Counted from the stretch's first letter, positions 1 through 9,952 are shown. The stretch is DNA of 64,000 nucleotides from Truepera radiovictrix DSM 17093 (GCF_000092425.1 NC_014221.1:2671001-2735000); one strand, 5' to 3'. Notes: generated from the sequence alone by a model not told the origin. A program made the numbers and translations.

Positions 1-1
1 G

Positions 2-1207
2 CACTTCTGGGGCTCGCCGACGCGGCGCAACGCGCTGCGCCGGGTGTTGGCCATCTGCCAAGAGGCGCTGCCCAACGTCCGCGTCACCGAGGTCTTTAAA
101 CCTTGGGGCGACATCTGGACCGCCAACATCGCCGCCGTCTCAGCCGGTTCGGGGATGCCCGACGTGATCGTCTCCGACCGCCCGCAGCTGCCGCGCGAAG
201 CCGCCGAGGGGATTCAGCAGAGCCTGCAGGCGCTCATCGAGCGCGATGGGCTCTCCGAAGACGCCTTCTGGCCCTTTACCTGGCAGGAGACGCTCTACGA
301 GGGTGAAAGCTACGGCGTCCCCTTCGAGACCGACGTGCGCGTAATGTACTACAACAAAACGCTCTTCGAGCAAGCGGGGCTCGACCCCGAGGACCCGCCG
401 GCCACGTGGGCGGAGCTAGAGGCCGCCGCCGACGCGCTCGACCGCGTCGCCGACAACGGCGCCCTCGAGCGCCTCGCCATCGACCCGCTGCGCGGCAACG
501 GTACGCCCGGTATCTGGGTGCTCAATAACGGCCACCAGTGGGTGCAAGATGGCCGCCCGGTCGTCGACGACCCCGCGGTCGCCGAAACGCTCGAGTGGCT
601 CAAAGGCTGGGTGGAGCGTTACGGCGGTTGGCGGCAGCTGTCGCAGTTTCAAGCGACCGTCGGCGCGCCCCCCAACGACTACTTCATGTCGGGCAAAGTC
701 GCGATGATCGTCGAGACCGCCGGTTACTCGTCGATCCTCAACTTCTACCGCCCGCAGATCGCGCTCGATAACGGCGAGAGCGTGGAGCTCGAGTGGGGCG
801 TCGCGCCGATTCCCCACAACGAGGGTGCGGAATCCGTGTCCGACTCGGGGGGTTTTGCGCTCTCTATCCCGACGGGCGCCGAGAACGTCGAACCGGCGTG
901 GGAGTTGATCAAGTGCGCGACCGGCCCCGAAGCGCAGACCTCCTGGGCGCGCGACACCTACGCCATCCCGACCCGCAGGGACGCCGCGCGCGACCCCGTC
1001 CTCATGGCCGACCCCAACTGGGCGTCGTACATCGAGGCGGTCGAGGCGGTGCGCCCGGAAAACCGCACCTTCGTCCCCGCTTACGCCAACTGGCAGCAGG
1101 AGCTCGACAGGCAGTACGAACGCATCTGGTCCGGTGAGCTCGAGGTCGAGGCGGCCTTGGAGGAGGCGCAGAGGCTTATCGACACCACCCTCGAGCAGAA
1201 CCAGTAA
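2..1207 (+). CDS. Sugar ABC transporter substrate-binding protein (5' end outside window)
   Basis: This is the C-terminal ~400 residues of an extracytoplasmic family-1 solute-binding protein. The frame is open from base 2, so the signal peptide and true start lie upstream. Seen: W-rich segments, a G-W-V-E-R-Y-G-G stretch and a VAMIVETAGY strand, as in maltose/multiple-sugar binding proteins. Two MalF/MalG-type permease genes follow on the same strand, which supports carbohydrate uptake. The substrate cannot be told from sequence. No ATPase gene follows, so a shared ATPase elsewhere is likely (inference). A strong hairpin sits directly after the stop. Confidence 0.9.
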   Translation, partial: HFWGSPTRRNALRRVLAICQEALPNVRVTEVFKPWGDIWTANIAAVSAGSGMPDVIVSDRPQLPREAAEGIQQSLQALIERDGLSEDAFWPFTWQETLYEGESYGVPFETDVRVMYYNKTLFEQAGLDPEDPPATWAELEAAADALDRVADNGALERLAIDPLRGNGTPGIWVLNNGHQWVQDGRPVVDDPAVAETLEWLKGWVERYGGWRQLSQFQATVGAPPNDYFMSGKVAMIVETAGYSSILNFYRPQIALDNGESVELEWGVAPIPHNEGAESVSDSGGFALSIPTGAENVEPAWELIKCATGPEAQTSWARDTYAIPTRRDAARDPVLMADPNWASYIEAVEAVRPENRTFVPAYANWQQELDRQYERIWSGELEVEAALEEAQRLIDTTLEQNQ

Positions 1208-1225
1208 CGCGCCGCCTAAGGGCAG

Positions 1226-1269
1226 CTGCGGGTCGTGGGGGAGGCAGGAGGGCTCCCCACGACCTGCGG
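1226..1269 (+). terminator. Stem-loop between binding-protein and permease genes
   Basis: A perfect 10-bp stem (1231-1240 with 1255-1264) encloses a 14-base loop and can be lengthened outward by about five pairs with wobbles. No T-run follows. Hairpins after binding-protein genes commonly stabilise the upstream mRNA and reduce read-through into permease genes; that role is inferred here. Confidence 0.6.
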
Positions 1270-1382
1270 CGCCTTGAGGGTGTTTACCTTGACGCTCACC
1301 CCGGTTCGGTTGCGGATGCGGTTTGCGCGCCCGCGGCCGGTAACGCTACCCTTAGAACCTCGAGGTGAATGGTGGTGATACG

Positions 1383-2351
1383 ATGACCCGTGCGGAGGTC
1401 TCCGCTTCGCAGCGGCGCCCGCGCCGCAGGTCCAAGCTGGCGCGCCGCGAGGCCCTCGTCGGCTGGCTGTTCGCAGCGCCGTGGCTCATCGGCTTCCTGC
1501 TCTTTACCGCGGGGCCGATGCTGTTCTCCCTATACGCGAGCTTTACCCGCTACAACCTCATCCGCGCCCCCGAATGGGTGGGGTTGCGCAACTACGAGAC
1601 GATCTTCTTGCGCGACCCCTACTTCTGGCAGTCTTTGGAGAACACCTTCTGGATGGTCGGGGTCAGAACGCCCGTGGTCATCCTCTCGGCGCTCGGTATC
1701 GCCCTCTTGCTCAACCTCAACCTGCCGGGGAGCCGCTTTTTTCAGACGGTCATCTACCTGCCGACCGTGCTCTCGGGCGTCGCCGCCATCTTCCTCTGGC
1801 AGTGGATCCTCTCCCCCAACGGCCTCCTCAACAGCGGGCTCGCCGCGCTTGGCGTCCAGGGACCCGCCTGGTTCGTCGACCCGCGCTGGACCAAACCGGG
1901 CTTGGTCGTCATGGGCCTCTGGTGGATCGGCACCAACGTGCTCATCTACCTCGCGAGCCTCCGCGGGGTGCCCAGGTCGCTCTACGAGGCCGCCGAGATC
2001 GACGGCGCCTCGTCGTGGGCCAAGGTGCGCTTTATCACCCTGCCGATGCTCTCGCCGACGACCTTTTTCCTGGTGATCACGAGCATTATCGGCACCTTTC
2101 AGATCTTCGACTCGGCCTTTATCATCGCCGGCAGCGGTGGGCGCGACGTCGCTTTGGGCGGCCCCGGCGGCTCTTTGATGTTCTACGTCCTCTACCTCTA
2201 CAACCGCGCTTTCGGCCGCATCGGCGCGGAGGGGTTGCAGATGGGCTACGCTTCGGCGCTCGCCTGGATCTTGTTCGCCATCATCCTCGTCATCACCCTC
2301 CTCCAGCTCTGGCTCTCTAAGCGCTGGGTGCACTACGAGGCGGAGAGGTAG
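1383..2351 (+). CDS. Sugar ABC transporter permease (MalF/UgpA type)
   Basis: Inner-membrane permease of about 322 residues with six predicted membrane segments. The cytoplasmic EAA loop is clear (EAAEIDGASSWAKVRFITLP), the contact point for the ABC ATPase. It has the basic N-terminal tail and LPTVLSGVAAIFLWQW segment typical of MalF-like subunits. ATG at 1383 is chosen because a GGTGGTGAT stretch lies just upstream; an in-frame GTG at 1365 is the alternative. The stop at 2351 abuts the ATG of the next permease, so the two are translationally coupled and should form a heterodimer. Confidence 0.92.
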   Translation: MTRAEVSASQRRPRRRSKLARREALVGWLFAAPWLIGFLLFTAGPMLFSLYASFTRYNLIRAPEWVGLRNYETIFLRDPYFWQSLENTFWMVGVRTPVVILSALGIALLLNLNLPGSRFFQTVIYLPTVLSGVAAIFLWQWILSPNGLLNSGLAALGVQGPAWFVDPRWTKPGLVVMGLWWIGTNVLIYLASLRGVPRSLYEAAEIDGASSWAKVRFITLPMLSPTTFFLVITSIIGTFQIFDSAFIIAGSGGRDVALGGPGGSLMFYVLYLYNRAFGRIGAEGLQMGYASALAWILFAIILVITLLQLWLSKRWVHYEAER

Positions 2352-3275
2352 ATGGCGCTCTTTCGTCCCGTCGCGCGTCGGGTCGCTGCGGAGCGCGCCC
2401 ACCCCCAACCCCCTCGGCTCCGCTTGTCACTCGGGCGCGCCGTGGCGTGGCTGCTCCTCGCGGGCATCGCGTTTCTCTTTCTCGTACCGCTCCTGTGGAT
2501 GATCTCGACGTCGCTCAAGACCCCCGCCGACCTCGTGGGCAACCGCTGGATCCCCAGCGAGGTAGCCTGGGAAAACTACCGCTACGCCTTCGCCTTTGGC
2601 ATGTGGGTCCGCTGGACGGTCAACACCCTCATCATCACCTTCGTCGGGGTCGTGGGGATGGTGCTCTCGTGCGCGCTCGTCGCCTACGCGTTTGCGCGGC
2701 TGCGTTGGCCGGGGCGCGACCTGATGTTCGGCCTCGTGCTGGCGACCATGATGCTCCCCGGCGTGGTCACGCTCATCCCGCAGTTTATCCTCTTCGCGCA
2801 CCTGCCGGCTTTTGGGCTGCAGGGCTCGAGCAACTGGGTCAACACCTTTTTGCCCCTCGTAGCCCCCCCCATTCTGGCGGGAAGTTCGTTTAACATCTTT
2901 TTGCTGCGGCAGTTTATGCGGGGCGTGCCGATGGAGCTCTCCGAAAGCGCCAAGATCGACGGCGCCTCGGAGCTGCGCATCTTCTGGAGCATCGTCTTGC
3001 CGCTCAGCAAACCGGCGCTCGCCACGGTCGCTATTTTCACCTTTCAGGGTGCCTGGCAAGACTTTCTGCGGCCCCTGCTCTACCTCCAGAGCGAGCGGCT
3101 CTACACCTTGCAGCTCGGCCTTAGGCAGTTCGAGTTCGCCGCGGGCGGGGCGCCCGCGTGGAACTGGATGATGGCGGCGAGCCTGGTCGTGATGCTGCCG
3201 GTCTTGATCGTCTTTCTGGTCTTTCAGCCCTACTTCATGAAGGGTATCTCGATCACCGGGACGGGCGACCGGTAG
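2352..3275 (+). CDS. Sugar ABC transporter permease (MalG type)
   Basis: Second permease of the sugar importer, 307 residues with about six membrane segments. The EAA-type loop reads ESAKIDGASELRIFWSIVLP, and the C-terminal YFMKGISITGTGDR-like ending is typical of MalG/UgpE proteins (established family feature). The ATG follows the previous stop without a gap, and a purine-rich GGCGGAGAGG stretch in the end of the upstream gene serves as ribosome site. It should pair with the MalF-type subunit and the binding protein just upstream. Confidence 0.93.
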   Translation: MALFRPVARRVAAERAHPQPPRLRLSLGRAVAWLLLAGIAFLFLVPLLWMISTSLKTPADLVGNRWIPSEVAWENYRYAFAFGMWVRWTVNTLIITFVGVVGMVLSCALVAYAFARLRWPGRDLMFGLVLATMMLPGVVTLIPQFILFAHLPAFGLQGSSNWVNTFLPLVAPPILAGSSFNIFLLRQFMRGVPMELSESAKIDGASELRIFWSIVLPLSKPALATVAIFTFQGAWQDFLRPLLYLQSERLYTLQLGLRQFEFAAGGAPAWNWMMAASLVVMLPVLIVFLVFQPYFMKGISITGTGDR

Positions 3276-3294
3276 CGCAGCCGCCCCCGACCTA

Positions 3295-3322
3295 GACCCC
3301 GCACCTCCCGGGGCACGGGGTC
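3295..3322 (+). terminator. GC-rich hairpin after the sugar permease operon
   Basis: A 7-bp stem (3295-3301 pairs with 3316-3322) lies 20 bases after the malG-like stop. It has no T-tract, so it may be a weak or factor-assisted terminator or a 3'-end stabiliser. It also lies between the convergent 3' ends of the permease gene and the small minus-strand gene. Confidence 0.45.
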
Positions 3323-3355
3323 ATCACAGGGCGGAGGCCTCACAAGCGACCTAAA

Positions 3356-3616
3356 CTACCGCACCCCCTCGGGGCCGGGGGCGTCGTCTCGCTCGTCGGG
3401 CCGTTCGCGCTCCGGCGACCCCAGCAGGGCGTCGCGGTCGCCGTCTTCGGGCACCTCTAGGGGCACGTCGGGCGGTGGCGCGTCCACCGGGGTGTCTATG
3501 GGCGTCTGGCCTGGGGTACCAACGGGTGGCCGGTCGGGCGTCGGGACGTCCTGCGGCGTCGGTAGATCGGCGCCGGGTAGCCCCGAACCGGGTGTGGTGT
3601 CACTTACGTGCAGCAT
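3356..3616 (-). CDS. Small Pro/Thr/Asp-rich hypothetical protein
   Basis: An 86-residue product of unknown function with very skewed composition. The middle is a run of short proline-centred units (TPxDxP, VPTPDRPP, DTPVDAPPPD), and the C-terminal third is charged (D/E/R). It should be intrinsically disordered. Support for it being real: an ATG at 3616 preceded by a GGGGGAG ribosome site, and a location between two well-defined genes with no better frame. No signal peptide or membrane segment is visible. It is divergent from the DUF4385 gene and shares about 100 bases of upstream region with it. Confidence 0.5.
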   Translation of the reverse strand: MLHVSDTTPGSGLPGADLPTPQDVPTPDRPPVGTPGQTPIDTPVDAPPPDVPLEVPEDGDRDALLGSPERERPDERDDAPGPEGVR

Positions 3617-3713
3617 GCTCCCCCTTTCGCCCCCGATTATGAAAGCGCGCGCAGTCCTCGACTCGGCAGGGCCTTACAGTTCTCTGGAGGGTCTTTCGAG
3701 GGGAGGCGCGCGC

Positions 3714-4211
3714 GTGGCCAAGTTCGACTACAACCAGGACTTTAAGGCGATCGACTTCCGCAAGCACCCGGAGCGCTACCGCATCGGCAAGGGGGAGCAA
3801 GGGGTGCTGCTGGTCGAACCGTACAAGAGCGAGCTCCTCCCCCACTGGCGCTTTAAAACGCCGGAGGTCGCGGAAGCCTCATCGGCGAAACTCTACGAGA
3901 TGTTCGAGGCGTACCTCGCCGCGGGCGACTTTCCGGGCGCCGACATGGCGCGCAAGTTTTTGCAGATGGGTTGGACGCGCGCGCGCCGCTACGCCAACCA
4001 CAAGGGCGGCAAAAAGTACGACGGTCCGGTACCGCGGGACAAAAAGGGGCAGAGTGGGGCGCACGGACGAACGCAGCTCCCCCGCCACGAAGACCCCGTC
4101 AAAGCCGCAGCGGCGGCGATCTTCTACAAGCGCTACGTCCAGGCGAGGGAGCACCCCGAGTACAAACGGCAGCGGGCGGAGCACATCGCCCGCTTTGAAA
4201 GAGGGCGCTAG
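3714..4211 (+). CDS. DUF4385 family protein
   Basis: A 165-residue protein recognisable as DUF4385 from its opening (F-D-Y-N-Q-D-F-K-A-I-D-F-R-K-H-P-E-R-Y) and the conserved blocks GEQGVLLVEPYKSELLPHWR and DMARKFLQMGWTRARRYANH. The family has no known function; the conserved K/R/H/Y clusters suggest nucleic-acid or phosphate binding (inference). The GTG at 3714 is chosen because a GGGGAGG ribosome site lies 8 bases upstream and homologous proteins begin at this point. It converges on the next gene with only 6 bases between stops. Confidence 0.85.
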   Translation: MAKFDYNQDFKAIDFRKHPERYRIGKGEQGVLLVEPYKSELLPHWRFKTPEVAEASSAKLYEMFEAYLAAGDFPGADMARKFLQMGWTRARRYANHKGGKKYDGPVPRDKKGQSGAHGRTQLPRHEDPVKAAAAAIFYKRYVQAREHPEYKRQRAEHIARFERGR

Positions 4212-4217
4212 ACGGCC

Positions 4218-4724
4218 TTAAACGGCGCCTTGCGGTGTGAGGAGCAGCTCCAAACAGGGGCGCGGCCACCGACACGCGTGCGGCGTGGGGAAGAGGGCGC
4301 GGTAGTCCTTGACAAACGGGGCGCTCAGCTGGATGCGAGCGTGGAAGTGGCGCTCAAAGAGGGGGTTTAGAGAGGCGAGCAGAGGGCCGAGTTCGGCGTC
4401 CCCCGGCAGCGTGCCGCACAGCTCGAGGTGCGCTTGCAGACGCTCCCACTGCACGACGTAGAAGAGCTTTTCGGCCTCCTCGAGGGTGAGTTCGGGGAGC
4501 GCTGTGAGCTCTGCGAGCGACAGCTGCCGCAGCTTAGCGAGGTCGGAGCCCGCGCGCGTCAACGCGGCCCTAAACGCCTTCCGGCGCACCCCGAGGGCGC
4601 GCGCGAGCTTGCCGACGAGCCAGGAGCGACGCCACTGCGCCGTGAGCGCGACCCAAGTCGGGCTCGCCGAGGGGTGAGGCACCCACGTTGCAGCGGGGGT
4701 GTCAAGTCGCCGAGAGAAGTGCAT
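4218..4724 (-). CDS. Hypothetical protein
   Basis: A 168-residue soluble protein that I do not recognise. It is Leu/Ala/Arg-rich and mostly helical in appearance, with a central LAELTALPELTLEEAEKLFY segment and an aromatic/proline C-terminus. It has no signal peptide or membrane segment. The ATG at 4724 has no convincing ribosome site, so an internal start is possible. It stands alone, converging with the DUF4385 gene and following the regulator gene upstream by about 75 bases, so it could belong to that gene's transcript. Confidence 0.6.
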   Translation of the reverse strand: MHFSRRLDTPAATWVPHPSASPTWVALTAQWRRSWLVGKLARALGVRRKAFRAALTRAGSDLAKLRQLSLAELTALPELTLEEAEKLFYVVQWERLQAHLELCGTLPGDAELGPLLASLNPLFERHFHARIQLSAPFVKDYRALFPTPHACRWPRPCLELLLTPQGAV

Positions 4725-4800
4725 AAGGCAGTAGAGCGCAGCGCCCTTAAGCCAGACTTAAGGGGTCGCGGCGCTTCTCAGCCGTTTTTCAGCACAGCGG

Positions 4801-5877
4801 TCACAGCTCGCTCATGAGGCTCTCGAAGCGGCCGCGCACCTCCGCGGCTTTGGCGAGGTGGCCGCGCCGCTCCCAGAGGTTAGCGAGCGCCTCCCACGCG
4901 CTCTCGCTATAGGGTTCGTGCAGGGTCGTGGCGCTGTAGAAGCGCGTCGCGGCCTCGTAGTCGCCCGCGCGGTCGGCGAGCTCGGCGGCGGCGACGAGCA
5001 GCGCGAGGTGCTCGGTGTGCAGCGTCAAGCGCGTGGTCTCGGCCCACGCCGAATCGACGCCCAGAAGGAAGTCGGCGCGGTAGAGCTCGGCGCCGCGCGC
5101 GTAGTCGGCCAGCGCGCCGCTGCGCCGCGCGGCGGCGGCGAGCGCGCGGTAGCGCGCGACGTCGTACTCGAGCACCAGGCCGCCCTGCAGGTAGTAGCGG
5201 CGGTTCGCCGAGCGCACGACCTCGCCCCCGATGACCTTGCGCAACCGGTAGAGGGTGGTGTGAAACGAGCTGCTCGCTTTCGCCTCCGTCTTGCCCGGCC
5301 AGAGCGCCTCGGCGACCTCGAAGGTCGACACGCCGCGAGGGTGCTCCAAAAGGTAAAAGAGCAGCTCGAGCGCCTTGAGCGAGTCCCACTCGAGGCGCTC
5401 CGCGTCCCGCTCGACGGTCGGCGAGCCGAAGCCGTAGACCCTTAGCTTGCCCCCCGCGGGGCGGCGGATCTCGGCGAAGCGCGCGAGGCGCCGCTCGACG
5501 GCCTCGACGAGCTCGCGTTTGACAAAGGGTTTGGTAAGGTAGTCGTCTGCCCCCAACAGCATCCCCTGGCGCATCGAGGCGCGTTCATCGAGGGCGGTCA
5601 GGAACAAAAAGGGCACTGCGCGCAGCTCGGCCGTAGCGCGCACCGCCCGGCAGAAGGCGAAACCGTCCATCCCCGGCATGGTGACGTCTGACACGATAAC
5701 GTCCGGGCGCAACCCGCTCTCGAGTTCGCTCAGGGCGTCCTGGGGACGCTCAAAGGTGAGCACCGAAAACCCCGCCGCTGACAGGATGAGGTCGATCAGC
5801 TTGCGCACACTCGGCTCGTCGTCGACGGCGACGACCAGACGATCTGTACGGTGTTCGAGCCCGACCTCGGCCGTCAT
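4801..5877 (-). CDS. Response regulator with receiver, winged-helix and BTAD domains
   Basis: Cytoplasmic transcription regulator of 358 residues. Residues ~13-125 are a receiver domain: acidic pair D19-D20, phospho-acceptor Asp in the VSDVTMPGMDG motif (~64), Thr in LTALDE and Lys in YLTKPF. Residues ~150-215 look like a SARP-type winged helix, and ~225-358 a helical BTAD domain. The ATG at 5877 has a GGAGGCGG ribosome site 4-5 bases upstream. No histidine kinase is adjacent, so it is an orphan. SARP proteins usually lack an N-terminal receiver, making the order REC-wHTH-BTAD less common. The target is unknown. Confidence 0.88.
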   Translation of the reverse strand: MTAEVGLEHRTDRLVVAVDDEPSVRKLIDLILSAAGFSVLTFERPQDALSELESGLRPDVIVSDVTMPGMDGFAFCRAVRATAELRAVPFLFLTALDERASMRQGMLLGADDYLTKPFVKRELVEAVERRLARFAEIRRPAGGKLRVYGFGSPTVERDAERLEWDSLKALELLFYLLEHPRGVSTFEVAEALWPGKTEAKASSSFHTTLYRLRKVIGGEVVRSANRRYYLQGGLVLEYDVARYRALAAAARRSGALADYARGAELYRADFLLGVDSAWAETTRLTLHTEHLALLVAAAELADRAGDYEAATRFYSATTLHEPYSESAWEALANLWERRGHLAKAAEVRGRFESLMSEL

Positions 5878-6113
5878 AGCCGCCTCCAAGGGGTACGAGC
5901 GCGCGCGCCGCGTCGGGGGCGAAAGAGAGCGGGCGTCGGTGCGGTCGTCAGAACGGTCTTGGGCGCGTCCACCAGCGCCAAAGCGGTGGTTATCGGCTCC
6001 ACGGGGCCTCCTCGCAGCGGTCGTCAGGGTCGGCAGCGAGCCTGGCGCCAAAAGGGTGCACCCCAGACGCAGCCGACCCCCGAAACCCCTTCCGGCCCCA
6101 AACGAACGAGCGG
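5878..6113. other. Intergenic region without a recognised gene
   Basis: This 236-base gap separates the start of the receiver-BTAD gene from the end of the GDPD gene. Apart from the ribosome site at its left edge I see no convincing gene, terminator or repeat. The open frames crossing it have no start signals and look like GC-driven shadows. Confidence 0.5.
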
Positions 6114-6911
6114 CTAACGGCTCCCTGCGTGACCTACAGCATCTTGGAGCGCTTCGGGGTCGTCTGCCATAAGACCGTTCACATTAAGCCGCACAAGCTC
6201 CCCGACGCGTTCGGCGACGTTGACCGTCCAGACGTTGAGCGGCACCCTGGCGCGCGCTGCAGCGCGCACCAAGGCCGGGGTGACGAGGCTGTGGTGCGGG
6301 TGCAGCGCGTCGCAGTGAAGGAGCCGCGCCCAAAGCAGCGCCGACGCGTTCGAGCGCAACCCCCTGGGGCCGTCCGGCGCGTAGAGGAGCGCCACGCGCA
6401 GCTCCGGGGCGCGCAGCCGGACGCGCAGCAGCGAGAGCGGGTTAAAGCTCGAGATCAGCGTCTGCCCCGCCAGACCCGAAGCCCGCACCGCGTGGACGGT
6501 GCGCCGCTCGAGCCCCTGCGTGCGCCAGCTTTGGGTTTTGAGCTCGAGGTTGATGAGCACGCCGGGGTAGCGCCGCGCCACCGCGAAAAGCTCCCCCAAG
6601 GTCGCGAGCGTCGGGATAGCCGCTTCGAGGTCATCCGGGTGCAGCTCGGCGACCTTGCGCCCGTCCGGTAGCGCGGTGTCGTGCACGAGGACGATCTCGC
6701 CACCCAAGGCGCACTGCACGTCGGTCTCGAGGCCGTCTAAGCCCGCTTCCAGGGCGCGCTCAAAGGCGGCGACGCTGTTTTCCGGCAAGCCGCCGCGCAC
6801 ACCGCGGTGGCCAATGAGGAGCGGCGGGGCGCGCGTGACCCCGGGGAGGGGGCGGGGAAACCACAAAAGCGCCCACACCGCGAGGGTCATGAGCAGCAGC
6901 GCGGCGTACAC
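6114..6911 (-). CDS. Glycerophosphodiester phosphodiesterase family protein
   Basis: A 265-residue enzyme of the GDPD TIM-barrel family, which hydrolyses glycerophosphodiesters to glycerol-3-phosphate and an alcohol. Catalytic motifs visible: GHRGVRGGLPENS (~34-46), a LETDVQ metal-binding pair, VHDTALPDGR and the ELK strand near residue 123. An N-terminal hydrophobic segment (~3-18) suggests membrane anchoring. The GTG at 6911 is 5 bases after the purS stop, with AAGG overlapping that stop, so translation is probably coupled. Its location at the end of a purine operon is unexpected and may only reflect co-transcription. Confidence 0.9.
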   Translation of the reverse strand: MYAALLLMTLAVWALLWFPRPLPGVTRAPPLLIGHRGVRGGLPENSVAAFERALEAGLDGLETDVQCALGGEIVLVHDTALPDGRKVAELHPDDLEAAIPTLATLGELFAVARRYPGVLINLELKTQSWRTQGLERRTVHAVRASGLAGQTLISSFNPLSLLRVRLRAPELRVALLYAPDGPRGLRSNASALLWARLLHCDALHPHHSLVTPALVRAAARARVPLNVWTVNVAERVGELVRLNVNGLMADDPEALQDAVGHAGSR

Positions 6912-6916
6912 CGACC

Positions 6917-7237
6917 TTACGCCCCGGTCGGCGTCTCTGCGGGCGCGCCCTCACCACCGACTTCGGTCAGGGTGTAGGTCGCTTCCTCCATCACCGGGTT
7001 GCTGAGCACGCGCGCGAGCAGCTCACCCAGCTGCTTTTCGACGGCGCTGCGCTCGCCTGTGAGCGAGAGCTCGATGAGTTTGCCGATGCGCACGTCCTCG
7101 ACGTTGGTCGCCCCCAAACGCTTCAGGGTCGCCTCGACGGCGCGGCCTTGCGGGTCTAGAATGGCGCGCTTTAGGGTCACGCGGACCGTGGCGCGAAAGG
7201 TCGGTTGGACGGGGTTCGGTTGGATGGGGTCGTTCAC
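6917..7237 (-). CDS. purS: Phosphoribosylformylglycinamidine synthase subunit PurS
   Basis: Small subunit of the FGAM synthase complex (with PurQ and PurL), step four of purine synthesis. The core ([38 protein letters not shown]) is typical; at 106 residues it is longer than the usual ~80-85, with a Pro/Gln-rich N-terminus and an Ala/Pro-rich tail. The GTG at 7237 overlaps the purC stop by four bases (GTGA), giving tight coupling. PurQ and PurL are not in this window; if the operon continued normally they would follow, but a GDPD gene follows instead. Confidence 0.93.
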   Translation of the reverse strand: MNDPIQPNPVQPTFRATVRVTLKRAILDPQGRAVEATLKRLGATNVEDVRIGKLIELSLTGERSAVEKQLGELLARVLSNPVMEEATYTLTEVGGEGAPAETPTGA

Positions 7238-7971
7238 GCGTCCTCCAAAACGCGCCGCGCCACCTCTTGGTAGGCCTCTTCGACCCCCCCCAAGTCGCGG
7301 CGGAAGCGGTCCTTGTCGAGGCGCTCGCCGCTTTGGCGGTCCCACAAGCGGCAGGTGTCGGGGCTGATCTCGTCGGCAAGCAGCAGCTCACCGCCCGGGG
7401 CGCGGCCGAACTCGAGCTTGAAGTCGATGAGCTCAAGGCCCCGTGACGCGAAAAAGTCGCCCAGCACCTCGGAGACCTTGAGGGCGAGCCGGCGGAGCGC
7501 TCTTAGTTCGTCGGGCGTCGCCAGCTTGAGCGCTAGCGCGGTGTCGTCGTTTAAAGGTGGGTCGCCCAAGGCGTCGGACTTGTAGCACCACTCGAGCACG
7601 GTGGGCTCGAGCACCTCCCCTTCGGCCACACCGTAGCGCGCGGCGAACGACCCCGCCGCGAAGCGCCGGACGACGACCTCGAGGGGGATGATCTGCACCG
7701 CGCGCACGAGCTGTTCGCGCGGGCTCAGCGTTTTAAGAAAGTGCGTCGGCACCCCGGCGGCCTCGAGGAGCCCAAAGAGGCGCGCCGAGACGGCGCTGTT
7801 GACCTCCCCCTTGCCGGCGATCACCCCGCGCTTTTGGGCGTTAAAGGCGGTGGCGTCGTCTTTAAAGGCGACCACAAGCCGCTCCGGATGCTCGGTGGCG
7901 TAGACCTGTTTGGCTTTGCCCTCGTAAAGGAGCGCCCCGCGCCGCACGCCCTGCACATCGACCTCGTTCAC
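7234..7971 (-). CDS. purC: Phosphoribosylaminoimidazole-succinocarboxamide synthase (SAICAR synthetase)
   Basis: Catalyses ATP-dependent ligation of aspartate to CAIR in purine synthesis. About 245 residues, with the family motifs [11 protein letters not shown] at the N-terminus, [18 protein letters not shown] and [10 protein letters not shown], and [10 protein letters not shown] near the C-terminus. The start chosen is GTG at 7971, giving [12 protein letters not shown] ahead of the first strand. An extended -10 box (TGCTATAGT) ends 6 bases before this codon and no Shine-Dalgarno is present, so the message is probably leaderless. First gene of purC-purS-GDPD. Confidence 0.95.
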   Translation of the reverse strand: MNEVDVQGVRRGALLYEGKAKQVYATEHPERLVVAFKDDATAFNAQKRGVIAGKGEVNSAVSARLFGLLEAAGVPTHFLKTLSPREQLVRAVQIIPLEVVVRRFAAGSFAARYGVAEGEVLEPTVLEWCYKSDALGDPPLNDDTALALKLATPDELRALRRLALKVSEVLGDFFASRGLELIDFKLEFGRAPGGELLLADEISPDTCRLWDRQSGERLDKDRFRRDLGGVEEAYQEVARRVLEDA

Positions 7972-7977
7972 GCTGCA

Positions 7978-7986
7978 ACTATAGCA
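7978..7986 (-). promoter_or_regulatory. Extended -10 box of purC
   Basis: Read on the minus strand, TGC-TATAGT ends six bases before the purC GTG. The TGn extension compensates for the absence of a clear -35 element. The spacing implies transcription starting at or near the start codon. Confidence 0.7.
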
Positions 7987-8036
7987 AGACGGCTCGTGGC
8001 TCGTGGCCTGCGGTTCACCACCCGCCACCACAACCC

Positions 8037-8503
8037 CTACCGCCCCACCCTAAGCGCCGCGCACACGGCCGCCGGGTTGCGCGACGAAAAGAGCAGCTGC
8101 CGGTCGGCGAGCAGCAGTTGCACCGCGACGCCGCCGTCGCCGGGGACGTTGTAGAGCCGCGCGGGTGGGTTGGGCGGAAAGGTGCGCGACCGCACCCCGT
8201 AACCGCCCCAGGTGCGCGGGTCGTAGCGCACCGCCCCACACCTGAGGATCGCCCCGTGGGGGATGGTCTCCGAAAAGAAGCGGTAGCCGACCCGGAGACC
8301 ACGGTCGTCGACGCGGATGCGCAGCACGCTCATGTCCCACACCAGAGCGGCGAACCCCAACGACACGAGTGCGGTGGCGAGCTGTAGCGGCCCGCTCGAG
8401 CCGCTAAATAGCGGTGGCAGCGCGAACGAGGCGAAGATCAGGCTTAAAAGCCAGCGCGCCGGCGCCGGCCAGGGGAGCTCTTCGGTGTAACGCGCCCGCG
8501 CCA

Positions 8504-8504
<1 letters not shown>
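8037..8504 (-). CDS. Small membrane protein with PH-like C-terminal half
   Basis: A 155-residue protein with two predicted membrane segments (~18-35 and ~40-60) followed by a soluble, beta-rich portion ([23 protein letters not shown]..., [26 protein letters not shown]). The layout resembles bacterial PH-domain membrane proteins, which typically probe or scaffold at the membrane (family inference, not certain). Its ATG overlaps the purB stop by one base (TGATG), so it is translated with purB although no functional link is evident. Confidence 0.7.
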
Positions 8505-9808
<1,304 letters not shown>

Positions 9809-9952
9809 GCCGCTCAGCTTACCGCACGCTCGGCGCGTTCACCTTTGCCGTCATCAGCATAGGAGTGCCCAGCATAAGGAGTGCCGCAGCTCCTAGATCC
9901 CCCTAGCCCTTCATAGCCTCTACTAATACGGACATGTGGGGGGTGCTTTTGG

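Noticed and set aside
1530-2408. A 292-codon minus-strand frame opposite the sugar permease
   Set aside because: Extremely charged, no start signal, and lies opposite clear membrane-protein coding sequence.
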